A DNA stretch of 64,000 bases from Ficedula albicollis. Lineage: Eukaryota; Chordata; Aves; Passeriformes; Muscicapidae. The notes beneath the pieces are model-generated. The model was not told the origin of the DNA and searched no databases. It saw nothing but the letters and a program-made list of their open reading frames with translations. A program made the position numbers and the translations under genes. Below, in pieces: positions 1 to 11,029 of the stretch; the stretch's first letter is position 1; every line of letters starts with the position of its first letter. The stretch covers positions 31,149,969-31,213,968 of the forward strand of contig NC_021674.1 in the NCBI RefSeq assembly GCF_000247815.1, written 5' to 3'.

Positions 1-560
1 AAGCACAAGTAGCCCACCTCCATCCAGCCCTGGGGAGCCTTGTGAGGCAGCTGGGGGGCTGTTTCCTCCTGCCAGCACACCTCAGCTCCTGTCTGTGCTC
101 TGAGCCAGGTTGGCTTGCCCCAGAACTGGGTGCTGCCCCACTGTGGGGACACTGGTCCCAGAGAGCTGGGCTGGTCCAAAGGTTACCCATATAAAGGACA
201 TTGGGATGGATAAGGTATCCAGGGTCACTGCTCTTACAAATGCTGAGCACCCCTGGGCCATCCTGGCTGCAATGTCCTTCTGGAGTGTGAGCAAGGAGCA
301 GGATGCACTGACAGCAAGTCCTGCCCTGAGCCACACTATGAAAAGCCCCACCATCCAGCACTCCACTGCCATTTTCTGCTTCTGCTTCTAGCTGTAACTG
401 GCATGACCTCAGAGGAAGCAGGGGAAAACATTCACTTTCCCAGGCTGTATCCAGAGAAGAAATAAACCTCTTTTGGTCCCCTTCCAGGGTCCAGAGTTCC
501 AGGCTGCTCTCCACTTCCACCAGCTCCATTGTTAACTCCATCCTATCCTCTTTCCCCTTC
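1..560. other. Downstream flank of CAPN11, no gene seen
   Basis: No exon with recognisable coding content or paired splice sites was found. In human the next gene on this side is SLC29A1, so its 5' region may lie beyond the window (inference from synteny). A plus-strand AATAAA near 461 has no gene attached that I can see. Confidence 0.4.
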
Positions 561-858
561 CCAGCCTCCACAAGACACCTTTCTTTAAGAGCATGCTCCC
601 TTCCCTCTCTCTTACATGGTGCTGCCCCATGTGTCAGCATTGAGACACTCGTGCAAAGGAAGAGGCAGGTTTTTTGAAGTCCTAGGGAATGTGGGTATCT
701 CCAGCCCCACAGCAAGACTGCCCTGTTGGTGCTGCTCCACCTGTGCCCCAGGCTGGGCAAGCAGCCTGACCTGGGCTCGGCTCTGCACCAGACCACGGTG
801 AGCAGAGGGAGGACACAGAGCCCAAGACACCTCCCAGACCACAGGTCTAACAGATCTG

Positions 859-864
859 TTTATT
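859..864 (-). promoter_or_regulatory. Second copy of the CAPN11 poly(A) signal
   Basis: AATAAA with the same flanking bases as 1368-1373, placed there by the tandem duplication of 561-1452. It could act as a distal alternative poly(A) site. Whether it is used cannot be told from sequence. Confidence 0.4.
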
Positions 865-1367
865 CCTGGAGAGAACAGTGAGCAGGGTGAGGAAGCAGAG
901 CTGCCGGGCAGGCAGCAGTGGTTATTGCTGCAGGTGCACCCTCCCCCAGCCTCCACAAGACACCTTTAAGAGCATGCTCCCTTCCCTCTCTCTTCTCCCA
1001 GCCTCCACAAGACACCTTTCTTTAAGAGCATGCTCCCTTCCCTCTCTCTTACATGGTGCTGCCCCATGTGTCAGCATTGAGACACTCGTGCAAAGGAAGA
1101 GGCAGGTTTTTTGAAGTCCTAGGGAATGTGGGTAACCATGTGTCAGCATTGAGACACTCATGCAAAGGAAGAGACAGGTTTTTTGAAGTCCTAGGGAATG
1201 TGGGTATCTCCAGCCCCACAGCAAGACTGCCCTGTTGGTGCTGCTCCACCTGTGCCCCAGGCTGGGCAAGCAGCCTGACCTGGGCTCGGCTCTGCACCAG
1301 ACCACGGTGAGCAGAGGGAGGACACAGAGCCCAAGACACCTCCCAGACCACAGGTCTAACAGATCTG

Positions 1368-1373
1368 TTTATT
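1368..1373 (-). promoter_or_regulatory. CAPN11: Probable CAPN11 poly(A) signal (proximal copy)
   Basis: Minus-strand AATAAA in the context CCAGGAATAAACAGATC, about 1.25 kb below the stop codon; it is the first canonical signal after the last coding exon. A G/T-rich stretch follows at lower coordinates. It would give a 3' UTR of roughly 1.27 kb. An identical signal context recurs at 859-864 inside a duplicated block. Confidence 0.55.
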
Positions 1374-2618
1374 CCTGGAGAGAACAGTGAGCAGGGTGAG
1401 GAAGCAGAGCTGCCGGGCAGGCAGCAGTGGTTATTGCTGCAGGTGCACCCTCCAGTGACAACAGGGGTCTGGGGGAAGCAAACTGCCTGCCTGCCTCTGC
1501 AGGGCAGGGGACGGGCCCTCGCCCACTGCCAGGCTGGAGCCACCCCATTACCCCAGAAGAAGGTGAGGGCAATGGAGTAGCACAGAGAAGTGCAAATATG
1601 TTGGCACTGGAGTCCATCCGCACTGGGCAAAGGAGCCCAAGCTGAGAGCAGAGTGTTACAGTGTGAGAGGATGAGGGATTGGGAGAAAAAACCCAGCTCT
1701 GTGCCAAAGACCCTCCTAAACCACCACCCCTTGCTCTCTGGAGGAAGGCATTGCCTCTTGGGTGCTGTACCCCCTAGCCCTGCTGTGGGCCATGACCAAG
1801 GGCAGCAGGAGCTCCCAGGGATGGGAGGGGAGGCCAGGCTGCTGTGACAGTGATGGCATAGCCGTGCCTGCATGGGCAAGAGGAGCTGCAGCTGCTGCAC
1901 TGCAGGGTCACGTGTGTTCCCACGACAGAGGAGCCCCGAAACATTCAGTGCTTGAGTTGTAGGGCTTGACCCAGTGGTGGGCACAGGCAGGGGCATGGAG
2001 GTGGAAGGGATGTGTTGAAGGCCACGCAGGAAAGAGCCAGCAGGCTCCATGCTTTGGTCGCGCTTAGTGGTGATAAGTGTGGTGCAAGAGCTTAAAGATA
2101 GTGAGTATGGCCATTCCTCCTCCCAGAAGGCCACTGTGGCTCCCTCAGGAACCTGCTGCCTGAGCAAGGCAATAGTGCTGATGCTCCCAGGAGTGGGTGC
2201 ACAGATAGGCAATGTGTGCCAGAGGGGATGGGTCAGCACTAGAGCAAGTGCTACGAGTGCCCTCCACCTCATGCCCCAGCAGCTGCCTCGCTGCTCTGCA
2301 GCTGGCCCCCGGCCTGCCACCCTGCAGGATTCACAGGTACCCCATGCTGCTCACCCTCCTCCTGTTCTGGGGTGACAGGGAGCAAGGGGGAGTGGAAAGA
2401 AGTCCAGCCCAGAAGAGGAGAAGGGAATCCCCTGCATGCCTTGACCCCTGGTCCACTGGAGAAGATGGTGTGAGGCTTGCTGGGAGGCAGGGCTGGTGGC
2501 TCAGCGTGGGATGGAGCAAGGGGAGAAGAGTATCCTGTATCCATAGATCCAAGGGGAGGCACTTGGAGTGGGCCTGGCCCGTTGGGGTGTCCCAGCTGCA
2601 GCAGATCTGTTGTAACTC

Positions 2619-5528
2619 CTAGCCACACATCGTCAGCAGCAGCCACTGGGAAGGAGAGGGAGAAGGGATGAGCAGGGTGCATGTCTGGCACGTCCTCATG
2701 AGTCAATTTTAACAGCCCTCCAAGAAACACAGAGCCTACAGCAGTCCTCTTTATTCATCTTGATCTTTTCTGGGTTCTTCCCCTACCTAGGTCTTTCTAC
2801 CACCCGCCCCAGATGCCCCATTCACCCTAATGCCGTGTCCCCTTGTTTCCCACCTCAACTTTCCCTGGGCTGAATTCTCACCTCAGAAAGGTTCATGACA
2901 GCAGTGCCAGTGCCTTCAGGGTCCATGCTACGGAAGAACCCTGCAGGGACACAAGCAAAGTGAGCAACACATCTCTCTGTTCTGCCCTCCCTGCCCCAGG
3001 CACGTCACTCACTGAACATGGTCTCCAGCTTCAGGAGGCAGCACACAAAGTTGTCAAAGTCCACGCCCATGTCATTGTCTGCATAGCGGGCCACCACCAC
3101 CTGATGCAGCTTGTTGTTCAGCTTGAAACCTGCAAGGGCAGAGAGCAGTCAGCCCCCAGGGAGGCAGGAGAGCAGGGTGTAGTTGTGAAAGTCTATGCAC
3201 CCACACAAAAGGTCCACCAACCCACCCAAGGAAGCGTCCACCTGTGTCCAGCCTCAATAGGAAGAGGGGACGCTCTCCCTGCAGCCATATATGACTAGTT
3301 AGCTCACTGATCCACCCCAGGCCTTTGCTTTGCCAGGATGGGATTCTGCAGGTCAGAGGAGGACAGAGGGTGGGGCCATCTTGCGTGCATCTCTAACTCT
3401 GAGGCTCCAGCACTTGGCACATCACAGCTGTGATGCAGAAAGCCTGGTGCATGCATGGGCCACATCTCACTACAACAGGTTGGCTTCAAGCATGCAATAC
3501 AGGCTGGCTACACTCCTCTCCTGCTGTTTGGGACAGGACTGTGACAGCAGGAGCCCCCTCCCCAGCCTCCAGCCCAGTCCCATCCTCCAGACGTACCGGC
3601 TGACTCCAGAGCCATGCGCATCTCATAGGAGCTCATGGTGCCCGACTTATCCAGGTCGTACTGGCGATAGATCGCCTGCAAAAACATCACAGAGGACATG
3701 AAGGGAACGCGCTCCTGTGGCCTCCAGGCTGCCTGTCCCCGCTCCTTGCTGCCCCTGTGCAGTGCACCATGCCCCCTCTCCTCCTCACCAGCCAGCTCCG
3801 GATCTTGTTCCACAGAATCTGGAACTCCACCAGCCCAAGGCGAGCACTGCCGTCTTTCTGGGAGCAAAGGGTCAAGGAGGTCAAAGCAGCCAGGGAAGGG
3901 TGGGGGTACAAAGGCAAAGCAGCCAGACCCCAGGCACAGGAGGTGAGAGAAGCCTGGACACACTTGGCCTGCCCAGTTTTTCCCCCAATCTTCCCCTCTA
4001 TCCTGCAAAATTAGCAAAATAAGAGCCTGCAAGCCTGCAAGGAAAGGGTAACACTTGAACTAGCAGCCATGCCACTCCCTGGGAGCAGCTGTGCTGCTGC
4101 TGTAGGAAGCAGACTGCTGTGCTGTCCTTGGACCACAGCTGGGCTGGCCTGCAGCAAAAAGGAATGTTGTGGGGCCAGGCTGGAGAAGGGCTCAGAGGTG
4201 CTCCTTGCCTGATCCTACAGGTGCATGTCCTTGTCCAAGCAGGACGCTGGCCATGGCTCCTGTCACTTGACTCATTCACAACAGCTGGACAGGAAAGAAG
4301 CCCAATAGCCCTTTTTCCCTTTCAGGAGTGCCTCCAAGGCTGAGTGGCACAACAGCACTAGGCACATCAGGCTATGGAGCCCATGGGAAGTGAAACACAG
4401 GAACTTCCTCCTGGAGGTGAAAGTAGAAGGCATGGGGTGGGGCCGTGTTGGGCTTTTGGTGGAAGAGCCAGGGCCCATGCAAGCAGGGGAAGTGATGGTG
4501 CTTGCCAAAACACCTGCTGCTGAAGTTAAAGAGTGCAGGGCAGGTGGGCCTGAAGGCGTAAGGACCAACCCCTTCCTTTCTTCCCCCAGTTAAACAGCTT
4601 CAGCACTGCTGGAAAGCCAAGCCCCAGCTCCAAGAGACAAGTCTTGTTTCTTGCAGGCTGAGCACTATGAAAACTGGCCCTGGCCCACAGCACCAAGAGG
4701 ATACGTCCATCAGGTTGACCATGTTGCGGCAGGAGTCCAGGCTGAACCCATCCGTTTTCAGATCTTTGTCTGAGGAGAAAGGAGGAAACCCAACCTGCTG
4801 AGCAAGCCTGGGCTGCAGGGAGCAAGGGGTAGGAAGAGTAGTGCTTACGTCTAGAGATGACTCTGTTCAGGATAGTCCGAAGCTCAAAGACGTTGATTTC
4901 CATGTCCTGGAGCAGAAGCAGAGTTAGCATCACCCCTTGCCTGCTCTCCACCCCGCTTGTGGCCATTGTCCCTCTCCTGCCTTAACATCTCTGCCTTAGT
5001 AGCAAAGCATGAGGATGCCATTACATTTCTTGTACACCCAGAAGAGTTTTGGTCACAGCTGGATGCTCTTCCCCAAATCTGCCCCATCACTCCATCCCTG
5101 CGGGCAGCTGGGCTGAGCCACAGCAAAGATGGACTTGTCTGCAGGATGGGACTGAGCGAGTGTGAACTCCCACAGCCAGAGGTTCAGTCCTGTACCCTTC
5201 CCTCCCCAGAGGACCTTCCAGAGCTTGGTGCAGCCATACCCACCTCCCCTGCCAGCTGCTGGAACATGTTCTTGAAGCTGTCCTCTATGTCATCCTCAGT
5301 TATTTCCTCCTGGGGTGATGCAAACCAGAAAGAAGAGGTTAGGTCAAACCCAGGCTCTGCCCTGCCTTCCAGGGTCAGTAAACGCCAACTGGAAAGGAAG
5401 CTCGTCTTTGTTCTTCTCATCTTTGTTAATTCCCACATCCCCATCACCCCAGCCTTGCCAGCCCCGATCCGAAGTGGCGGCTCCTTACCTCATCGGCCAG
5501 ATCTGCCGTGACCTCCTCATCCAGCTCC
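2619..5528 (-). other. CAPN11: CAPN11 exons 14-22: linker and penta-EF-hand domain
   Basis: Exons 5489-5528, 5244-5309, 4849-4906, 4705-4769, 3789-3857, 3597-3675, 3013-3129, 2882-2940 and 2619-2645 encode residues from about 513 to 705. They include an acidic linker and five EF-hand-like motifs; clear loops are seen around [18 protein letters not shown] and YADNDMGVD. This domain binds calcium and heterodimerises with CAPNS1. The final exon is only 27 nt: WLLLTMCG and TAG, preceded by a ttcccag acceptor. The intron at 3858-4704 has U12-type signals (see findings). Confidence 0.92.
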
Positions 5529-8500
5529 CTGGGGAGAACAGAAGGGGAAAAACACAGCGGTGAGCAGGGTCCCCAGGCAGCAGGCAGCCTGCAGAGGGGA
5601 ACACCCCTGCTCCCAGCCCCGGGGTGTCCCTGCCGGGCCGGGACTCACGCCGTGTCCGACTGCTTCTCGGTGAAGACGCGCAGCACGAAGTCGGCCTCCT
5701 TGTGCGGCTCGAAGGTGGAGGGCACGATGATGTACTCGCCGGGCGGCAGCCGGATCTGGTTGCTCACCTCCCGCAGGTTGATGAAGGTCTCGGAGCGCGC
5801 CCGGGACTGGTTCCGCAGGAAGAAGTCCTTCTTCAGGTGCACGTTCTGCATGCCCTGGGCCTGGGGAAGGAAGGTGCTTGTGGACCACGATGGCAAGCAC
5901 CCACAGGGAGTGGCGGGACCAGCGCCAGCCCCATCAGGCAGGACAGCCCCGCCCTGCCCATCCAGTAGGAGCCATCCCCCCTCCCTCCCAGCTGGAGGTG
6001 CCCACTAGCACCCTAGCCGTGGCCAGTGCTGTGGGAGTTCCCATGCCACTGAATGCATCCAACCCATTTTTGCCCGGTCTTGTGCTTCCCTCCAAGATTT
6101 GGTAGGCTCTGACAGCTCAGGACGTACCTCCTCAGGAACCTGCAGACAGGAGGGAAAAAGAGGAAAAAATCAGAATCCCTGTACCTGCCCCATCCCTTAC
6201 AGCTGCAGGGAGGACAGGATGGGGCACATCAGCCCACAGCTGGCCAAAGCTGGTGGAAAAGATTTTCTTGAGGATGGGGTTGAGGTGGAACTGGCAGGGC
6301 TGAGCCTGTCCCAAGGAAGAAGCCTGGGGCGGGCAGGGGTTACCTCGTAGACAGCAAAGCCGATGGTGTGCATGTCACCTCCCACCCGCCGCTCCCGCCG
6401 CCGGTGCTTCTGCATCAGAGCCACCAGGAAGCTGCAGGCCACCTCATCGTCCCCAGGGTCATCATCTTCCTCCAGCAACTTGATCTTAAACTGGGGGTTG
6501 ATCCAGAACGTGGCTGGGAGGAAGGGGATGTGTGGATGAGACCCCTGGTTTCACCAAGCTGCACGAGCACAGGTGTGGATGCCAGAGGTACCTGGGTGAT
6601 TCCTGCAGCCCCCGGCAGTGCTGCCCCGGCGCCACGTGCCCTCGAACACCTGCGTGTGCCACCTGCTCAGCTCGTCCTTGGTGAGGGCATCGGGGGTCAG
6701 GTTGCAGATCTCCAGCCTGGAGAACTCCCTCATGAAGTCCCGGAAGGACATCCTGTGGGAGGCAAGGAGGGGCTGAGGCCAGGGCACTGCTGGGGGGAGG
6801 GAGAAGAGCACAAGCAGCTCTGGACTCAGATAACATTTTAGGAGAATTAAGTGACAGTAAAATCTTCTACGCTAAACAGTTATAGTTTATTTAAATCCTC
6901 ATGCTGGTTTTGGGTTAGAAGGGATGTTTACTCTTCCTAGATGTTTATTTTGCATTTAGTTGGCCTGAATTTCCTCCGAGGGAGGAAAATTATTAACTAG
7001 ATCAGATGAGAAAATGCTGGCAAGCTCTCCAGTGCTGGAAAGCCAGCTCATACAGGCAGGTCATGCGCTTCAGGTGAAGCATGACTGCAGGATCTCTCCC
7101 CAGCTCCTCTGCTACTTCCCAGACTGGGTGCTGAAATAGAGCAGCACCCACAGGGAGTGGTGGGAGCCACTTTGCTCCAGCACTCACCAGAACTCTCCAT
7201 CCTCCATCTTCAGCTGCAGCTCTTCCCTCTCGTCAGGGTCAATATTGTTCCACTCAGACGAACTGGAATAGCAGGAGAGAGACAATGAGATAGGGACTCC
7301 TGAGAGCAATGCAGAGCTCAACTCCTCTCTTTCTGATGCCAAGGGCTCTGCACACTGTGAGCTTGTGCCTGACTGCTGTGTGTGCAGCGCTTGCTGGCCT
7401 GCCAGAGCGAGACTGCCATCCCTCCTGTCCTGCTTACCCATCACTCCAGGCTCCAGTCCACTCCACCTGACCCCAGGGGTTCCTGATGCGGATGAGCTGT
7501 TCCTGCTGACCCCGGTAGTTCACCTGCCAGACACCAGACACAAGAGGTGGAGCCCAGGCCACTTGCCAGGCTGCTATTGCCATTAAAGTCTAACCTAGGT
7601 GACTCACATCTCTGAAGGCTGTGACAGAATAAGCATGGCCCTTCACCAGCTTCTTGAAGGTCACTGCTTCCATATCAAAGGCGCTTGTGATCTGAGGAGA
7701 ATGTGCAATGCTCAAGTCAATAGGACTGAATTAATGTAGTCTTGTCCCTACCCCGTCCCTCCACTGTGTGGACAATTCTCCTTGCTTTGCACTGCTCCAG
7801 CCAAGAGAAGTAGCAGGTAGTAGTTCCCTGCATTCCAAGGCTGCTGGTTGTGGAAAATTTAAAGACAGTTTCCTTAGCAGAGGACCCCGAAGATCTGTCA
7901 AGGAACCACCCACACTTCAGAATTTAAAAGCCCTGCTCCAGGTAATTTGCTGATGCAAAACATGGCTAGAGCTGTAGGCAGTCCCTTGTCCTGCACTTGA
8001 GATGCACAATCCCACTCCATGCAGAGGAGCCCATTCACAGTGGCGGATGACTCACGTCGATGGAGCAGCCCAGCAGGGAGCCCCTCTCCAGCGCCTTGCG
8101 GATGATGTGGCCCATGTTGCGCGGCGGCCGCTTCAGGTCGTACATCTCCGCCACGCCGCCCGTGAAGTCCTCGAAGCCCTCGGTGGTGCTGCCCCCCGAG
8201 AGCGACTCGTAGCAGCCGTTCAGCCTGAGGGACCATGAGGAGACGGGGAGGTAGCACACTGCAGCCCCCAGCACGAGCAGGGCCAGCGGCACGAGAGACT
8301 CCCTTCCCTCCACCCTGCACCCTGAGGCGCCCTACCCCACACGTGCCCACCCGCCCACACGGCCACCACAGGGATACCCACTTGGCACAGGCCTTGGGAT
8401 ACCCACTTGGCATAGGCCTTCTCCAGCAGAGCGCTCCAGAACTCGGTGCACTCCGCCGAGTGCACGAACAGAAGCTCCCCGTCCTTGGTGGGCAGCAGGT

Positions 8501-10675
8501 CATCCACCACCACGTCCACCCACTCACCGAACTGCCAGATCTGGGGGGTGAGGAGAGAGTGGGGTGAGCTCAGAGCATCACATGGCTCATCCCTACCCCA
8601 GAGGGATGTCCTCCACCCACCACCCTCGCTTCTGCCACAGCCCACCAGCTGTGGATGGCCACAAGCTCTCAGCCCACCTGGAAGTGAAAGATGCCAGCAT
8701 AATCCTCCTGGAAGCTCTGTCCATGGGGCACCACGCGGTGCAGGAGCTCCTCGTTGAGCGTGAGGGAGCCAATGGCAGCCAGCAGCCAGCAGTCACCTGG
8801 GGAAGGAGAGGAAGCTGCTATGAGTACCTCCCTAACTGGGAGGGGAGGTGACGGATGTTTAGGAGACCATGGTGTGCTCTCCTTGCAAATGTTTGGGGCT
8901 ACCCAGCTCAAAATCCATGGAAAAAGCAGAGAAGGTCCAGCAAGGAGAACTCAGGGATCCAGGCTTGCTCAGCCTGCCCACAGAGAGAAGTATTAGCTCA
9001 AGGCAGGAGGGAACGTTCTCCCTCACCTGCAGCCTGTGTCCAGATCACCACACACAGTCAGCACCAACAGCCCCCTCCTGCAGCCATTTATCTGGACCCT
9101 CCTGGAACTCATTCACATGACTGACCTCCTTATCCCAGACAGCAAGTTCTGCAGCAGAATTACACTTTATATGTAAAAAGCCATTTTAGCAAGCAAGCAG
9201 TTTCCTGCTGCCGCCCCAGCTTCTCAAATCACAAACAGTACCACGGCCCTTTTCCTTCAGAGTGATCCTAACCACAAGTGCTGCTCCAGGCCAGCATTGG
9301 GCTTTAAATTCTTTGCCTTGATTCTCTTTTCACTTTTGCCTTTGAAGCCTTTCACACCTTAGCCTTGAGCCTGGATAATTTGTAACGAGGCTGTGGTTTG
9401 ACAAAATGCCATTTCTGAGTTTTTAACGACCACATGAACACTACCACAGTGCTTGGGGCTGTTATGCACTCCACTTGCCACCTCAAGTTTGTCCTAATTA
9501 CTGGATATATTAAATGTAGTCAGCCCTGAAAACAGCATGCTAAATGTGCTAAGGTATACAGTATTCCCAATCAAGTGCCCTGTTTGCTTCCAATCAGGAC
9601 AACACTGTCTGTGGTACTAAGATCTGTTTCTGATAACCACAAAATCCCAGTGGCAGTTCAACTCTGCTAGCCTACCCAGCCCAGGAGGCACGGGATGCCC
9701 CTGACTTGCATTTTCCATCTCACAGAATGGAAATGGCCCCCCAACCCTCCCCAGTTACTACTGTCTGGACCAAGGTCCAGGGACGAAGCTACAGCACTCA
9801 CCCAGAGCCCCCTGGCAGATGTCTGTCCGGGTGGCACCGCCAACGATGAACTGAGGGTCATCCACTAATTCCTGTGGAAGGACAGAATCAGATGCCGGTG
9901 CTGGATCTTGGCAGGGCCTGGGCTTTAGCAGGGCTGGCACCCACTGCAGCTCTGACTCGAGGGAAATGGTCCCTGTGAGATGTACCCCACTTGCCCTCTG
10001 CTAGGGAAGGCTGCTTGACTGTATCACAGTAAGGCAAGGCAAGATCTGCTGTATCCATGGGAAGACAAGGCTGGGTGACATTTCCCTTGCCCTCATGGCA
10101 CCAGGGGATATACACTCTCAAAAGCCTCAGCTACTGAGGGTGATGCATCCATGCCTTGACATCTAGAAGCAACAACACAACCTACCTGTTTTGAAGCCTG
10201 CAGCATGCTGCCCAGAGGAGGCAGTGCCTGCTAGACACAGTGCTTTTCTGAGCAGACACTCAAGGGCAATGGTCCTGGGCCCTTGGGAAAGGGCTCTGCA
10301 GCACTCCAGGGACTTTGAGCACTGAGGGGTGCCAGCAAGGGCCAGTCTGCAGCTCAGCACACCACGTCAGTGCAGAGTGCAGGGTAGGGATGCCAGCCCA
10401 GCCTGAGGAGAAGCAAGCCCTGCACTTACCGACGGACGCTTCCACTCCACTCCCCGCGTCTTGCTGGAGTGCGGCCCCAGCTCCTTGAATCCAAGGGCAG
10501 AGGGGCCAGCTGGGAACTGGGGATCCCTGAAGAGGCTGCCACTCTCAATGCACTGCTGCTTGAGGGCCTCATAGTCCTGGTTGAGGTACTTGATGGCGTT
10601 GTTGTGCTGGCCGAGCCCCTCGGCTCTCAGGCGGTCTCTCTCCACGCGAGCAGCCATGCCGCCAAAGGGCATCAT
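2619..10675 (-). CDS. CAPN11: Calpain catalytic subunit (CAPN11, avian mu/m-calpain), 21 coding exons
   Basis: Calcium-dependent cytosolic cysteine endoprotease, large subunit of a conventional calpain that normally pairs with the small subunit CAPNS1. Splicing 21 coding exons gives 2118 nt, 705 aa plus stop, the length I recall for the chicken protein. All junctions are GT-AG and the frame is closed throughout. Catalytic triad visible: Cys108 (motif GDCW), His265 (KGHAYSV), Asn289 (RNPWG). Order: N-terminal helix, protease core, C2-like domain, penta-EF-hand domain, terminal WLLLTMCG. The start at 10675 is the first of two adjacent ATGs (MMPFGG), as in chicken. The neighbour upstream on the same strand is TMEM63B, the order known in human, which favours CAPN11 over CAPN1 or CAPN2. 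In mammals CAPN11 is testis-biased, while the avian gene is the widely expressed mu/m-calpain (family knowledge). Nothing is truncated. Oddities: a U12-type intron and a duplicated donor at exon 5 (counting the 5' UTR exon as exon 1). Confidence 0.95.
2750..2755 (-). promoter_or_regulatory. Intronic poly(A) signal AATAAA in the last CAPN11 intron
   Basis: Minus-strand AATAAA between the last two coding exons. Read-through from the exon ending at 2882 would add eight residues (VRIQPRES) and stop at 2857-2855, about 100 nt before this signal. It could support an alternative C-terminus, but no transcript evidence is available. Confidence 0.3.
5649..6752 (-). other. CAPN11: CAPN11 exons 10-13: end of core and C2-like domain, with a 12-nt microexon
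   Basis: Exons at 6592-6752 (161 nt), 6344-6513 (170 nt), 6128-6139 (12 nt) and 5649-5860 (212 nt) encode roughly residues 328-512. This is the calpain-type beta-sandwich (C2L, old domain III) that transmits calcium and lipid signals to the protease core. The acidic loop [10 protein letters not shown] near residues 395-405 is the typical acidic switch loop. The 12-nt microexon encodes only VPEE, flanked by ctgcag and gtacgt; skipping it would keep frame. The same microexon exists in mammalian CAPN1 by recollection. Confidence 0.9.
7188..10675 (-). other. CAPN11: CAPN11 exons 2-9: N-terminal helix and protease core
   Basis: Exon coordinates, 5' to 3' on the minus strand: 10430-10675 (coding part), 9802-9871, 8678-8796, 8407-8540, 8056-8224, 7608-7691, 7438-7523, 7188-7262. 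Lengths after the first are 70, 119, 134, 169, 84, 86 and 75 nt, the sizes I recall for mammalian conventional calpains. Residues 1-82 hold the N-terminal anchor helix and start of the core. The exon at 8678-8796 carries catalytic Cys108, 7608-7691 carries His265 and 7438-7523 carries Asn289 and the following PWG. Exon 2 probably begins at an acceptor just above 10712, giving a short 5' UTR portion (inferred). Confidence 0.93.
8371..8420. repeat. 25-bp tandem duplication covering the CAPN11 exon 5 donor
   Basis: Two head-to-tail copies, 8371-8395 and 8396-8420, differ at one base (cacagg versus catagg). The copy at 8396-8420 contains the last bases of exon 5 and its donor (exon end 8407, GTGGGT). 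The other copy places an identical donor 25 bp further into the intron. Confidence 0.9.
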
Positions 10676-11029
10676 AGCCGGGCACCAGCACCGCTACCTG
10701 CCGCTCCACTCCCTGCAACACAGCGGCACGGCCACGCTGGGGCTCTCCCTGGGGACATCAGCCAGCACACGGAGCCGGGCTTGGAGGCTGGATCCCCAGT
10801 GCCCCACCACCGCCACAGCAGGGACCTTCTCCAGCAGCGCTGGCCCGGCGCCGTGAGCCCAGCGACACGCAGAGCACCCCAGGGCGGGCACACACACACG
10901 AGGAGAACCGCCCAGACCCCATCCCCAGCAGCAGCCGCCTCCTGAGCCCTGTCCTCCAGCCCGGCCGCTGTGCCCTGCTGTCTTTAGGGGACACCGAGGG
11001 GGCACAGCAGCACTGAGGGCTGGCTGGGA

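Larger units (their letters stand above)
561..1452. repeat. Nested tandem duplication at the CAPN11 3' end
   Basis: A unit beginning ccagcctccacaagacacc starts at 561, 946 and 998. The copy from 561 runs about 385 bp, the one at 946 is cut to 52 bp, and the one from 998 runs about 455 bp because a 72-bp piece inside it (starting 1064 and 1136) is itself doubled. The long copies look nearly identical, suggesting a recent event or an assembly artefact. Each long copy carries the AATAAA signal. Confidence 0.85.

Noticed and set aside
456..466. Plus-strand AATAAA as the end of a plus-strand gene
   Set aside because: No upstream coding exon or splice acceptor on the plus strand could be found.
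7002..7187. Minus-strand frame just below CAPN11 exon 9
   Set aside because: It is intron sequence; the exon ends at a clear GTGAGTG donor and the next exon starts at 6752.
2619..10675. Naming the protease CAPN1 or CAPN2
   Set aside because: The sequence fits the chicken mu/m-calpain and the TMEM63B neighbour fits CAPN11; CAPN1 and CAPN2 have other neighbours.
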